64,000 nt of DNA from Beroe ovata (taxonomy: Eukaryota > Ctenophora > Nuda > Beroida > Beroidae). The position numbers and the translations under genes were made by a program. The DNA is taken from the NCBI GenBank assembly GCA_946803715.1, contig CAMPET010000242.1:37283-101282 (forward strand), in the 5' to 3' direction. Below the pieces are notes generated by a model. That model made no database searches. It was not told the origin of the DNA and was given only the letters and a program-made list of their open reading frames with translations. Shown one piece after another: positions 14,901 through 29,200 of this stretch. Within the stretch, counting starts at the first letter, position 1. Each line of letters opens with the position of its first letter.

Positions 14901-17900
14901 AAAATGTCGTGTCATTTCATCTAACATCCACACTAACTCCCCCTCCCCCTTCCTCCCCCCTCAGAAATTGAGCCGTTCCCCCTACACGAGCAGTTCCCAC
15001 AGCTCCCTAGTCCACACTTCCCACCTATACGAACAGATCAAGTCCCCAGCTCCCACTCGTGCTCCCTTCCCCTCCTCTCCCCTCTACTGCTCAGTCGACA
15101 CCCCAGCTCAGCCACCACACAACAACTCTAGTCGGAGTGATCGGTCACACAGTTTCCCTGAGGAGATATACATCGGGAAAGAGGTAGGATTTCTCTGAGT
15201 GATTCCTCACTTACCATAATTCCTATTCTGTCTACAGTTCGTGCTACATGATGCGAAGGAATAAATGTGCATTTGTAGACACATATTAACTGGAATACTT
15301 CCATGTCTCATAGCTATTTCTCGTCACAGGAAAACGCAAGCTACGATGAAGACAGGAGCTCAACTATACGTCGCAGACTGATGAGATCCGCAACAACAAG
15401 CACAGAAGATGAAGCCGTGACAACACCTACTGTTGCCACGTTTACCACCACCCGTTACCATGGTAACCGTGTTTCCCGGGACACCACCAGTCCGGTGGTG
15501 GAAAGAAGAGGACGTAGCACATCACGAAATAGCTGTGGTAGTCAGAGGAGCTCATCGGCACACAGCAGGAGTGTGTCGAGTAGAGGTGTGAGGAGGAGCA
15601 CAAGTGGGAGGAGTAGTTCTGTCCAGAGCAGGAGTACCGGGGGAAGGGACGGCAGAGGACGGGAGAGCAGTGGTGAGAGGGACGGGAGAGGACGGGAGAG
15701 CAGTGGTGATAGGGACGGCAGAGTAGGACGGGAGACGAGTGTTTCCGGTGAGATGCACAACGGGAGTTGTCTGAGAGGCAGGGAATTCGCTGATAATCGG
15801 GGTGAAACTGTATTCGACACCTGTAACCGATATGACAGGTGAGATGTCTGGATTGACGTGATGTCAATCAGATGTTCACTTATTCAACTTGATTTTGAGG
15901 GTTGGGTTCTGTATTATTCATCCCGGATTGCAACACTGTGCCATGTTCACTTCATTAGAATTCTTCATCACAGTGGAATCGCGATAAGTAATTATGGATA
16001 TTGCTTGATTAGCTAATTGGTATTATCGTGAGACTGATCTTTGGATTGATGAGTTGTCATGGTAAACAATCTAGACATGACAAGGTACCTTGCACTGACT
16101 TGGCATATGTAATGATGACCGATATGAGTGATGATCATAGTCACCCCCTCGGGTCTGATCGTCTGGGAAAGGTAGACATCAATCTCATCTGATATATTGG
16201 TACTAACTGCAACAGATAGAAGTGGGATAGCAATATCATTAGACTGTCTTGTCTCTAGATGAACTACATTTCTTACCCATCATTTCCTCTCACGATCGCA
16301 ATATCACTCCAGTATTGGCTCACATCTATATAACAGTTCAATGTAGCGAACTCTGATGGCTGGGAGGTTAATAATGCCAACCCAATCTGTCCCTTCTATG
16401 GGTTCCTATTCACAACTTGTAGACAGCGTAATTGAATGAAAAGTCGTGTATATCCCTTTTATATATGCTACACTCGATACAGTGAAACCATTTGTCAGAC
16501 AGCCATTACTTGCTAATGGAGGGACTCAGGGACATATGAGGGACCACTCGGATTTCATTTTCTTTATCGAATTGTGGAGGGAAAGAGAAAATGTCTATTC
16601 ATCATCACGGAGTATATAATCTGTAGTTTGTGGAACTAAGTCCTATAACGGAACCGTCTCTTTCAGATACAGTCCTGCTCGCAATGGCGAAGGACGGTAC
16701 CACAGTGTGGATAGCTCGCCGCCAGCAATTTCACCAGGTTTGACCGAATGTTGTGATGATGGTTGTAACCATCGAACGAAATTATGGAAACATATTCGAC
16801 AGGAAATTCATTCGATTTTGGCATTCTGCCAGATTATCATTGTGCTTCAAACTCATTATCTTGCCCGGCCAGGATCGCACAGCGACACTAGCTCCCGACT
16901 ATCAAGTTCCCGTGGGGCGGGAGTCACGCGTGACGATTACCGCGTGACATCACGCAACGCAGACAAGAGCAGGTTCCGGTACTCCAAATCTAAACCAGCA
17001 AACACCTCATCGTACCCGCAGGACACGGCTTCGGTATGAACACAAGCACACCCACACACACACATACACACTCACACACATACAAAAGTATCTCTGTGGG
17101 ACGTGTTTGCTAGCCTCAGTATTGAGTAGGGGCAATAATTGGATTATCGGTATCGAGATCATTAGTTTTCTCGCACTTTCAAAATGATACATGTATCACA
17201 ATTCACAGTTTCCCAAGTCACCTGCCCTGGTCCACTCTAGCACTCACATTTCACATTTCACAATACCCATCGATAATTTGATGTTGGTGGTTTATCAGCC
17301 TCCATGAAAAATCAACACAGTTCGTTTACCAAAATAGCCGATATAATTCCCGCCTTTTAAGCGGAAATTTGCCATCAATCTAACAATAACCATGAATCCA
17401 CAGCCAATCAGAGTGAAGAAGCAGGGAGTGGCTCTGTCTCAAGCGACGACAGAAGGCGTGCAAGCTCTCTTCAGACTCGAGGATACGTTCGTAGAACTCA
17501 GGTAACCTCAATAAAACAATTAGGTAGTTTGCAGTTAATTGGAACTAATTAGATCCTAGGTGATCTATTATACCTCGTTATTATGGAGGAGTAATGAAGC
17601 ACGGTTTTCGATAGAATTTGTCAAGCCGTCTTTAGTTCTCATGACGTATGAAAATTCGATGTGATAGGTTCTAGATACCTAGAAAAATGTCCTAGATACT
17701 TAGATACCCCATACTGTATGAGTATCTAAGAGAACACCCCTTCTCCTGTATCTCATTGTGTTGCACCTATCAGTTATCGGAAAGTACCGCCCCCTTTCCA
17801 AAGAATCACTCAGCTAATCGGATAACTGAATTATGTTGGACACTTTGTTGCCCGTCCACCAGTCTCTTTCGTAATCTCCAATTAGACCTGAGAATTGTGG

Positions 17901-20900
17901 TTTACGCAGCTAGTTTCAAAAGAGTATGCGCCATGAATCTACTTTTCAATTTGGGGAGTGAGAAAGGATTCCATTTCTCCCTTCCTAAAAGACATTTTTC
18001 AAAATTAACGTATGGCTCCAAGTAGATTCACCCTAATCATCAGAATATTTAGTGCTGAAGTTATATTGCTGATTTGGTTAACATATGCCCTTCTCTCATC
18101 GAGTAACCGCTGAGTGACTTTCCTATCCAACCGTAGTCCAGCCCTCTCAGTCTTTGGGGAAAGAAAACCCCTCATGATTGAAGTGATGTTTGAATGCTTA
18201 GGTTATCACTAATCATGTGGGTTCTCAGGTTCTCTGATTCCGGACTGACTCCTGAGCTGATTCACCTCATATCAGAACTGTGTGAAGAAAAGCAAATTGT
18301 TCGTCTCATGTGAGTATAAACGTATCATCATGAATGTGGACCCAATGCAACCTACACTCTACAGGAACAAAATTCATCCTGACACATCATAGCATATATT
18401 TACAATTCATGAATTGCCCTTGTTTCTAATTATCCTTATGCCGCGAATTACCGTTGGTAATGAATTGCCGACACCTCAGTGATAAATGTTGCAAGTCTTC
18501 CACCGTTACCTAATCATATATATTTGTGTGTGTGCGACCTTACCCCAAACTCATGCCCAAACATTTCCGTGAGTGGCAAACTGAGGGCCACTGAGAAGTA
18601 ACCAAGGGGTGAGATAACGGTTGAAACATCCTCATTTCTCCCCCTAAAATTGTTTTGGAGTTGTTAATTCGATCAAAAAGGCGGCAAGGTTTTCCTGGTT
18701 CAATGACCTCAGGTTATCTTCCCCATTCCTCTGTAAAACAATTGCCGGCATTCAATAATCACAATTCTAAAGTGGTAAAATTCCGTTTAATTAGTCTACT
18801 GGCTACTTCCCAATCAGTGTTATGACCAATCAAATACTCAATTTGCAGTCACATGCAATTCCCAAGCCCGCGGCATTCTATCAAAGCAGTTAAGGGAATG
18901 AACTGATAAACACTGAACTGCAGATGGCTTGATATAAGAATATGGTTGTAAGATACTGGAGGCCGTTTCGTTTCATTAAATTACCCCACGCCCCCTTCTT
19001 GCAATTCTGGGGGGCCGTATTTCAATTTTCACGTGTGGGTAGAAGATAGAATGTGGAGAGTTGATGGCTGTCCATATTGGAAGTCAGAGTGAAGGATTGT
19101 AGACTAACGACTTTCAAAATGGCAGACTTTCTGAAACTTGGCACTTGTGCTTTCTTATAATTGCTATTCAAGTGCTGGAATCAATTCACTGGGAATATGA
19201 GCCAATTCTCGACTGAATGATTAGTGCAACTCAAGTAGGTTATACGAATGAAACCCACCAAGTGTTTGCAATTCATTATACCGGTACAACGCCAGTAACC
19301 AGTAAGAGTGTGTACTCTGTTATACTGTACACAGTGGTTGGAGGGGGAGCAAAGCTTTTCCACATTATGGCATCCAAAAGTAATATTGACGATGCTCGCC
19401 AAAATAATACCTCGACTTAATAGTAACTCATTTTTCATAGTACGATCGATAAACATCACCCGAAACACTCATGACGTCAGTATCACGTGATAAAATACAA
19501 TTACCCCGCCATGTTTCAGATTTGAGGATTGTGAAATGGACGACTGGGATCTCCTCTGTGACGTCATTCATAGGAGTTATCTCCTTCATGTCGGGTAAGT
19601 TACTGTCACATGACTGTCACTTAGTCAACATGTCACATCACTCATCACTGTCACATCACTGTCACATCACTGTCGCACAAAGGTAATGTGTTATGTGTGA
19701 TATATGTGGTTTTTGTCTGTCTGCGGTCAGTAAAAAGCTGTTACTATGGTGGTCCGTTACTGGGCTAGAGGGTCGTGGGTGTACTATCATTCAATTACAA
19801 ATGTGTTCTACTGTCACATTTGGCACAGCTTCAAGTGTCCACTGTTCTTTCAACGGTTGGTGCTCTTATTTATGTAAGATTCTATGTATGTAGAGTGAGC
19901 AGAGTTCATTCAATGAAAACAACAGTCATGATGAAATGTTCACTTATCGAAGTCATGAAATGAACCGATTACTCGTTCATGTGACCACCTATAATGGAAA
20001 TTCTCACCACAATTCACGGCGTCTTGATTGATATTTCAAATTCTGGTCATGTTTCTGTTTATGATTGTGTGGTTGTTTGTGTTCATGTTATTCATTGCAG
20101 GAACCGACATCAAAATAACCACGGCTCTAAATCCTAAGAATTATTCACTTCAAAATCTCTTGTTATCAGAGCAGAATTTCACACTTCATCAATATGCAGT
20201 GCCTGTTATCGAATTAGCCGAATCCCAATTGAAACACATCCCTAACAGTTCATCCACAATCACCACATCTATAACCCTGAACACGACCCCAGATTTCGGA
20301 ACTGTAACGTCGGAGACGAGGGTTGTACCCGGCTAGCTGATCTGCTGAGCGACCCGTCGACCACAGTGACTACTCTCGACCTGGTGAACTGTAGGGTGGG
20401 GTGCGCTGGGGTCGCCGCTCTTGGGGTCGCCCTCATGCAGAACACAGTTCTTACACATCTAGAGTGAGTAAAGAGTTGTGGCATCGCATTGATACGGTAG
20501 GGCGATGAAAAATAAGACAGTTTCGGATTTAAGTTGTGAAAAGGCTAGGTAAGTTCAATGAAGTTCATTGCTCAGAATTATAAGTCGTTAGGGAGTCGCA
20601 TTTAACTGCTACATTGCCCGATAATCAAATGATGGTTTTCTTTGCGAATTTTCATCCTCAAATATCAATCTATGGCGCATTTTGCGGTTTCCGATTTCAG
20701 TAGTTATACCTAACCTGCAGAGAGCTATTCAATAAAAGTCTCCTAAACTATAAGCAAAGGTGCTGTCGCCATAGATCGATAGAATATGTTCATGTACGCC
20801 GTATGGATGAGGGATTTGTACATAAGGTGAACGGGTTCGTGGGAGGACGAACAAGTATCAAAATCAGGGAAATAGGACGCAATTCATCGAATGACTGAAT

Positions 20901-22038
20901 GCATACCTTATGAGTCCTTATGATGTGTTGCAGAGTGCCAAAAAAGATTCAATGAATTCATGGATGACTGTGGCAATAATTGTCATTCGTGGCGGGCGCG
21001 AAGGACATTTTTCATGCAAACTGTCTCAAACAATATCTAGTAATGCTGCGCGCACGAGCGCGCGCAGCCCCCAATTTTGATTTTTGAACTACGCGCGCAG
21101 GAACATTGAGGTTGATCGGGTAACTATTTCAGCTTATCCGGAAACCCATTTTTAGCAAAAGGAGCAGTCTTGTTTTTCAGAGCGCTAAAAGGTGGAAACT
21201 CAACTCTACAGAGCTTATGGTGAGTGTAGAAGAATTTTTGTCTTCAAATCCTATGTCCACGACCATACGATAGTTGGTACACGTTTATTCAAACTCGTTA
21301 TATTTCCAGCCTTTCGAATACGTGCAGTGGGAGTGTGGCGGTTGTCATGGTGATATGTTCCCTCCTACTGCGTGACACAGACCTAGCCCACCTAGACCTC
21401 AGCCACACCCAGCTCACTGAGGACGGACTGGGGCTGATTGTGGAGAGTTTGGCTTATAACACTAACCTAACGTCACTCAGGTATGAACAATAGCAAGTGC
21501 ACGGCTATGTGCCATTAGATGACTTATGGAATGTCTGTTTATTTCACATAGTTAAACCTAGTTGAATTCTAATATTCAGCTATTTTCAGTCTATCGGGTA
21601 ACGGGTTGAGCGATACAGCTGCACACGACTTGGCTGTGACACTGTCAGACTACCAGTGCTCCCTTCTCACTGTGGATCTCTCACACAACAATCTATCGTG
21701 GAGTGGTGTTCATGTTCTTGTGCAAGCCAGGTGAAGCTTTGCAAGCTGATTGTAGAATATGGACATGTTCTGGATTGTCACAAATAGAAACTCATGATCC
21801 GTACTTATGTTTGAATTCCTATGTTTGAAATTGAATGTATAGTTTAAATTCCTAATGAGACGAATTCGCTAATAAACAGTTAGCTCATTTTAAGATTTTT
21901 CCTTTCAGTTCGGTACACAAACAAGTGGAGACGATAGATCTATCGCACAACGACCTGACACAGTTGCAACATGAGGATATTGTTAAGATTGTGGAGGATT
22001 TGGCCATGGTTGGAATAGTTATTCTGTCCATCTCATAG
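11903..22038 (+). CDS. Ser/Arg-rich protein with C-terminal ribonuclease-inhibitor-type leucine-rich repeats
   Basis: Eighteen exons join without a frame break: 11903-11978, 12626-12882, 13038-13146, 13927-14046, 14157-14205, 14356-14569, 14965-15183, 15330-15838, 16667-16737, 16873-17033, 17404-17501, 18229-18309, 19520-19594, 20293-20463, 21133-21219, 21310-21480, 21590-21730, 21909-22038 (TAG). The product is about 912 residues. The first two thirds look disordered: acidic start, STDSG and STESG blocks, Pro/Ser stretches, and an Arg/Gly/Ser region with a short tandem repeat. The last third is leucine-rich, with signatures such as LDLSHTQLTEDGL, LSGNGLSDTAA and IDLSHNDLT spaced about 28 residues apart. 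The final LRR introns are all phase 2 and exons encode one or two repeats, as in ribonuclease-inhibitor-like (RNI) genes. No signal peptide, NACHT or other enzyme domain is seen, so it is probably an intracellular scaffold. I do not recognise a named orthologue, and exons upstream of 11903 may exist. Confidence 0.75.
15640..15745 (+). repeat. In-frame coding minisatellite in the LRR gene
   Basis: About three units of a roughly 36 bp repeat encode copies of GRDGRGRESSGE-like sequence inside the 15330-15838 exon. The repeat keeps reading frame and extends the Arg/Gly/Ser-rich disordered region. Copy-number variation here would change protein length without a frameshift. Confidence 0.6.
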
Positions 22039-23202
22039 AGACCGTCTGATATGAGACATTGAGACAAATGAGTGATGAACTATAATGTGGTCTTAATCAT
22101 TGCCAAAATTTGCGTTGAACAGATCGAAAATAATATTTTGAAGCATCCGAGCATCGTGTAATTTTGATGAACGCTTAGTGTGGATATTTCAATTCAAATT
22201 GTCTACTGTCTAGTTCTACATGATAGCTTTCCTGATAGCTGATGCACTGTACATTTTGTATTTATTTGATTGCGGCAGCATGTTTTTGAGAAATTGGCGT
22301 ATTTGATCCTATTTACATATGTGAATTAGATTCATTTAGGAGTGTTTTACTCTATAACATGAAACCTGTCTACACTGCGTCTCCTTTCCAACTCATACAC
22401 GCACGTATTTTAACGCGCGCGCTTCGCTTTCAATATGCCTCATATCTAGCACCAAACACAGACGTTTCTCATGGCAACAATCATGAATTAAGGCAATGTT
22501 TCCATTATACAAATACAATGCAAGATAACAAGACATTCCAAGTCCAGCTGCCGAGGAGTAATATCATTATTATAGTTTGCCGTAAAATGGCGGTTATAAA
22601 ACTGTACGATAAAACATAAACATACAAATTGCGAAAACCTAGGGAAGACCATACACCCCAAAACGACACGAATGTTGACTTTTATCCAAGCAGTTTGAAA
22701 ACGTAATGCTTGAGGAAGATAGAAATGTTCAGTCCATAGTAATGAGGCTCAATACCTGACTTTGCAGAGTATTTGGTGTGAAGTTGAACCGTGACTGACG
22801 CACCTCAATTGCTCACTGAGAGAATCATCCTGAAATGGAATGTGTCAGTGGGACAGAAATGTGCACCTCATTTGGGTCACGCAACGACGCAACGTGGGAA
22901 CAGACATCATGTGAATGTGCACACGTTGCGCGCCCCTATTTTACTCAGTGAACTGAAAAGTCGCGGCGCGGCAGGTTGGGTCACGGATAGCTCCCAAACG
23001 GATTCAACTATTGTCTTGAAGCTTCTATCATAGCTCAAGGAACATAAGAAACTCGGACCTTCAAAATTTCACGTAAATCTGACAAAATGTTCGCAAGTTC
23101 AGGTCCGCCATAACACTCATCCGCCCAAAACATGCAAGTAAGAGTGAGCATTTGAAGATAGCTTCCAAAGGTATTAAGCTATAGTCTTGAAGTTAGAGGC
23201 CG
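22039..23202. repeat. Dispersed repeats downstream of the LRR gene
   Basis: 22867-22972 is an inverted, diverged copy of the CpG-rich element at 5403-5500; it shares GTGCACACGTTGCGCGCCCC and the following CTCAGTGAACTGAAAAGTCG. From about 22980 to 23230 there are two diverged units of another family: a 'GGATAGCT..CAAA' and 'TTGAAGCTTCTA' block, then 'CCGCCATAACxC..ATCxxCCCAAAACATG'. The same family recurs at 62990-64000. 22039-22866 shows no gene. Confidence 0.55.
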
Positions 23203-26200
23203 CTATAACCCCTTATCAAGTATCAACCTAAAAGATGTCAGTTTGTGTGATCATTTACACAAATCCTCACACCCAACTACCGTATAAACAACTCACCAGA
23301 GGAGGCCAGCAAAGAAGTTGAAGAGGTATATGGCGAGTTTAATGAATCCCTCTCGCTTGTTCCTGTCCATTTCATCACCGTTCATGACTGCAGTGGGGTC
23401 GTATATACCAAGCACGCTCATGCGGGGTCTTCGCAAATATCTGCAGAGAATAGTGGAATAGAGGATGGAAACTTCTGGGGGTTTGAGAAGAGCTAGTGCA
23501 CGTATTTCAATCTTTTCGGGTGTCTCATTCAGGATTAAGGCATCGCACGCTCTCCTCAGTCTCAGGAAAATATGAAGAAACAATTACCTGTAGATATGGT
23601 AAAGTGTGAGAGGAACCATGATTATAATCCCGAAGTATTGGACGTAGTACAAATAGCAGGCGGAAGCGAAGCCTTGTATTGCGTACTCTGGCACGACTAA
23701 CTGGAAGAAAGTGATTAGATAATAACCACAGTAATTAGGTAATTACCACACTAAGCCAGCAATACCAGTTTGGGTGATAATTGATTTGAGGGTTAGTGAC
23801 ATATTCCTAAAACTTAGGATGAATACTATTCCGATAGTCAATCTCGGATAGTCACCGGATTGAGAGAGTTGCAGAGATCTATAGGATTCTTGTAATCTGT
23901 CTTCAACTCGTCGAATGAGATAATCTGAAGCGCAAGGATCAGTTAATTTGTGGTTATTGGTTATTGGCAATTTGTTGAAGGTAAAACCAACGTTAAACAA
24001 CCTATGAATAACATCTGGTACGTAGTCATTGACTACCACGAGTTTTGAGATCCGCATCTCTTTCTGATGGCCATTGGGTCGCAATATTGCTTTGTTGACT
24101 AATTTTTCAGTCCCACAACTTGGTGAAGTACATGGCACAACAGCTTTAGCGCTGAACTATCACTAATTATAATTACAGATTACAATGCATAATTACGAGT
24201 GATAATTACACTTGGGTGTTAGATCAACGGAAAAAGGTTAACCTAAACAATGAATCTGGTCTACAATAAGACCAGAGGACAAAAGTTTTATATTCCACTT
24301 GACAGTTAACACTAAATAGACTACACTATTATCGGTCAGCAATTATGCTAGACAAATAATTGACTAATTTTGTAAACAAAACTCCGCTGTAGTGGAAGTT
24401 TCGACGCCATAGTAATATCTGCAGGTACATAATGAAGCTCCAATGGGGCATATGGTATCTCATTTCATCCGTATTTCCGATTGTTTTTGCCGTTAAACCA
24501 CTACCAATAGCTCAACAACCTGACATATGAATGACGCAATGTCATTGTCAGTCTCCAGCTTTAATCTTTAAGCTGACGTCACAAAAACATAATCAATGAA
24601 CACATTGATAGTGCTAGTCTAAGCGTCATAGTGCATCATATAAAGGATGCATGTCGTGAGACGTGAAGGGTATGAGTTTTTTCAGCTTTTCTTCAGAATG
24701 TTCATGCTCTATTCTATGAACCTAAGAACGTGACTTTGAATGCAATTTGATTCACGATACGATTATTGGGAGGGGTGCATGTGCCTCTGCATCTTTGACA
24801 TCCTGATGAGGGGTGTGGGCATCTTTACCAACCTGCGATATTTGACAGCTGACAAGCGGCTAATATCAAACTCAGCTGTTTTTCAAAATTGTCGACCTTT
24901 GTAAAGCAGGTACGCCATCCATGAAAATAGGTATAGAACTTACAGTGTGGATTGTAGTAGTGATGGCTGATGCTACATCTCTTATGCTGTTGACTATTTG
25001 AAACTTAGATTGTTATTACCAACGAAAAATTACATGTTCAAGAACATTGCTCATGTTATCACAATACTCCGTAATATTATTTCGTAACTTATGTCATATT
25101 TTAATCATTGGCCATAGTGACTGGCGAACTTGATAAATTTGAGTATACTATGTGGTTCTTGGCTACTATAGCACTGCATTATGTTATATTGTGACGATTG
25201 AATAGCTTCAGATTAAATCCGAACACGGGCCATTTTCTAAATCGACACCAATTACAAACGCATCCATACCCTATAAAGAGTAAAACACGTCAAATCCACA
25301 TTGCAAACATTTTCCGACCGGAAACATTTTCCTGAAGTGATTAATCTGCAGTTCTGACTTGTGCTGTTGTTGCTGGTAACTGATGAGTTTTGACAGCTAT
25401 AAAAAGTGACCTGTCGTGACCAGCTGCCAAGACGACTTTTAATGAACTATACCAGAACACGTGGCATTATAATATGACAACATAATCACATGTACTGCAT
25501 GCTCGGCAGTAATGATCTCTCCCTGTCACATTGCGATATATTACGTGAAGACTGCTGTCATAGACCGATAGGTACTGTCTTCAGTATAGAGCTCATGTCA
25601 GACACATCATGAAGTGACGTTATAGCAAATCTCCATTCTGACAGCTAAAGTACTCAAACTCGGTAACGCAGTCAAAGGGTGGAAGTCAAAGGGTGGGGCA
25701 AATTGATCACAAATCATTGGCTACAGCATGACAAGGGTCGGCTTTGAGCCAGGTGCACACATTGAGGACTGCATATAGTTCGGCGGGAAATAAATTGAGT
25801 CGTGCCACATAAGGGTATTGCCTTTTGCAACTGTTTTGATCACCGCGTTACACAATGTCTTGAAGCTGGAGTATCACTCATGGTGGTGAATATTATGGAG
25901 AGTCACTCTACCGCGCGTTCGATAGTATCCTAGATCCATAGTTGGAGTTTTGCATGAAGAATTCTGTCCGAAAAATTGATCCAATTTGAATCAGAAGTCA
26001 TTTCTTATTCTCTATGGTAGCGATTCCAAAGGCGTGTGTTCCAGCAAATGCGAAAACTAGCAATTCTTGGGAGGGGGTCACTCACCAACTCACCAGATAT
26101 CTGTATAATGGAGGCTGTTTAGTGTTTATCCGAAACACGTGTATAGTCACATATATAACCTAAGGGTTGCATCACTCGATGTTTTAGTGCAATGTTGTAC

Positions 26201-29200
26201 ACAACACTGATAGATTTCATGTGTGTTTACGTGCACAATGTGCGAGTTTCACTGTTTTTACACGTGAGATTTCCTGATTGCAGTTCTGCGATCATATTGT
26301 GCAAACATACCGCAATCTGCTACTCTTTCCCCCCCCTCCTTCTACTGTAGAGTATTTTCATGATTGGAATTATGGGGGAGGAAAACACAGTGCTTAATAC
26401 ATTGTGTCGCAATCCATTTGTGCTTGCTCAATGTCCCCCATAAGGCCGTGATTTGGAACAAGTGTATGCATCAAGACCGAATAGATATCAGTCATACATT
26501 GTTATCTTTGAGTTATCTGTTCTCAGACTATGTACTAGCAGCAGTTGCATGAGAACCTACGAATAATAATCAATGAGGGATTTATTAATTTTATCTGTGA
26601 CTTGTAAGTATCAATGGTGCATGAACCACATCATGTTCTCTTGCTATATCTTTCACAATTATCTAGCCTGGTCTTGGCGCAATATTTCTTTAATCACAAA
26701 ATTCGTGTACCGATCACCAGCACATATAAATCGTAAACGATATGACACGGTCTTATACAGTACGATTTCGGGGATGGAGACTGCGAGCAATAATGATTAC
26801 TATCGTCGCAATGTTATAATTAGTTTCTGATCTGCAGTCAGAAAGCTTTTTCACACCATGTTATTAAGCCGAGTTCAATATTACAGTACGATCCTAGATC
26901 GGTAGAATTGGATCACACTGACTTTGCCGCCATAAAGTGGATTGCACCATACGTATAGGTATTCTGCCACTGGTGGAATATATCACGGCTCAAGCCTTGT
27001 TTAGAATTATTGCAGCGCAATCAATACCAGACTATATCCCTGATATTGCACACCCCCTGCAATCTATAGTAATATTTCATTACGGATTGCAATCAAGTCA
27101 TGTGATCTAGTGCTGATCTTTTTGGGTTTAGATAAAAGACGGCGTGATTTAATCGTCTTGGCTAGGTATATAAACCTGGGGTCTGTAATCAGCCATAGTC
27201 TCAAGTCTATGATCAGTATTCAGTACCTACTATAGACTTAGAGTATGTTGCAATATGTTTGTGGTGATGTTTACGAAGGAGTAAACTACAGAACTTTCTT
27301 GTCAATTAAATCACTAATAACACACATTGAGGATACTCATTTCAAACATTCACTAGATTCACCAGTCGTTTTTCCATATTTTCTTCAACTTCCAAGTCTT
27401 CTAAATCTTGAATTTCATGTCTTAACTGCCGTCTGGCATATTTTAATGAAGCTTCAGAATAACATTCAAAATAACACTGCAACACTCCATTATTAGTGGT
27501 GTGGAAGTAAGAATGAAGGGCTTCCTGGCAGTCATAGTTTTCCTGGTTTCAATACAGTTTCTGCTGATCAGGTTAGTCATTTCAATCTTTCAACCGCACT
27601 CATTTACTCAGTTTATCCATCATGATGAATTATATTTTTCAGCGATCGGAAGATCATTATTAACAAAATTGAATTTGATAACACGTGTGACTCGAACCCT
27701 TCACTAATCATAATTCATAATTACGTCTATCGAAATTGACCCGTATAATGAACCTGTAATGTTAAGTTTTCATGAGGGATAGGCCAAAAAAGCTTGACAA
27801 GATCAATGACGTTTCTATGTGGAGGGTAACGTGGATTGGCTATTGTGAAATAAACCTAAGCTAGGTTTGCGTGTAGCAAATACAACTGTGATACATCTTG
27901 CATCAATATACATGGAATGCAATATTGAGGATGATCACTCAGGCACACTTTACTCTACTCTGTAATGTTTTGTTGGTCCGTTGCCTGCAGTATAATACTA
28001 GCTTGAGCTTCTTAGAAACATCAATGCTTGTCGATGAATGATGATCTCTGAGTATTTCATTCTCATTCATACCACAGGCAATGAACTTAACCTAATTGGA
28101 TAATGTCTGAGGGTGACTCTGGTGCTTGTGCTGTTTACACTGAACTCGCTGATAACCTTGCCACAACCTACACACCACGATCGTTCACCTACACCTTTGA
28201 ATTCGAGAACCTCAAGGAGATCATCGACCTGTACAAAAGCTTCATCAATGCACTTTTCAAAGAGACTCTCTTTGAGTATATCGAAACACTTTACAATGGT
28301 TTCAAAGCGGGTATTCCACCAATAGGAACTCTGCTTGGGCTTATGAACCTCCAACTAACTTACTTCATAGTTCTAGGAGTGTTAGTTCTGTTGTTAGTGG
28401 TATCGGTTCTATCGGTTGTGTTGAGGTTTGTCTGTGCAGCTGCATCAGGGGTCTCCTATCAGAAGATTTCATCCCTCCTGGGGGCAAAGAGAGTCATAAC
28501 CGCATTCCTGCTCTTCCTGCTCACCATATTCATAGCAGTGGTAACGCTCATTGGGATGACAGGAATAATGCAGTGGCAGAAAACAAAGATTCAGTATGAG
28601 ATCTTCACTAGCGATGCGTCTTCGTTTCTGAAGGAGTACACAGGGAACATAACCGATGATATGAGCAATATGTCGGGAGCCCAGTTTGACTTCATGCTGA
28701 AAGTCTTGGAGGACGATATCTATCAGTACCAGGAGTTGGCTGCAGAAGCGGTCAAGAGTATCGAAAAGCCGTATGCTGATGTCTTCAACGAAACTGCCTA
28801 CAACCTTGAGGATCTAGAAATTTCGATCAGTGAAGCCTTTGCAGCCGTAGAACCTTCGCTCTTTGCTATGATATCAAAAGCTGAGGTGAAGAAAACAGTG
28901 ACATCGACCTGTTATTCTGGGGTCAAGATGTTCTGCGAGGGATCTAATGGAGAAACCATGTGTGACGATATCTTCAATGCTTACAACGCAGAGCCCATAT
29001 TCGACCTTTCCTCCGAATGGATTGCTAAAGACAACTTCCAGAGGACGGTTGACGATTACGACATTCCGACAATGACCAAAACAAACTGGGAACTTTGGAA
29101 CACTACTGGTGAGGATCTGATGGAGTACAACAAGCCTCTACGGGATCAGCAGAAGCTTCATCACGAGGGTTTCAAGCAGTGGCTGCAAAAAAACACAGAT

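Noticed and set aside
20028-20292. Hydrophobic open frame before the LRR exon
   Set aside because: It is in the wrong phase for both neighbouring exons; the acceptor at 20292 joins the LRR frame exactly, so this part is intron.
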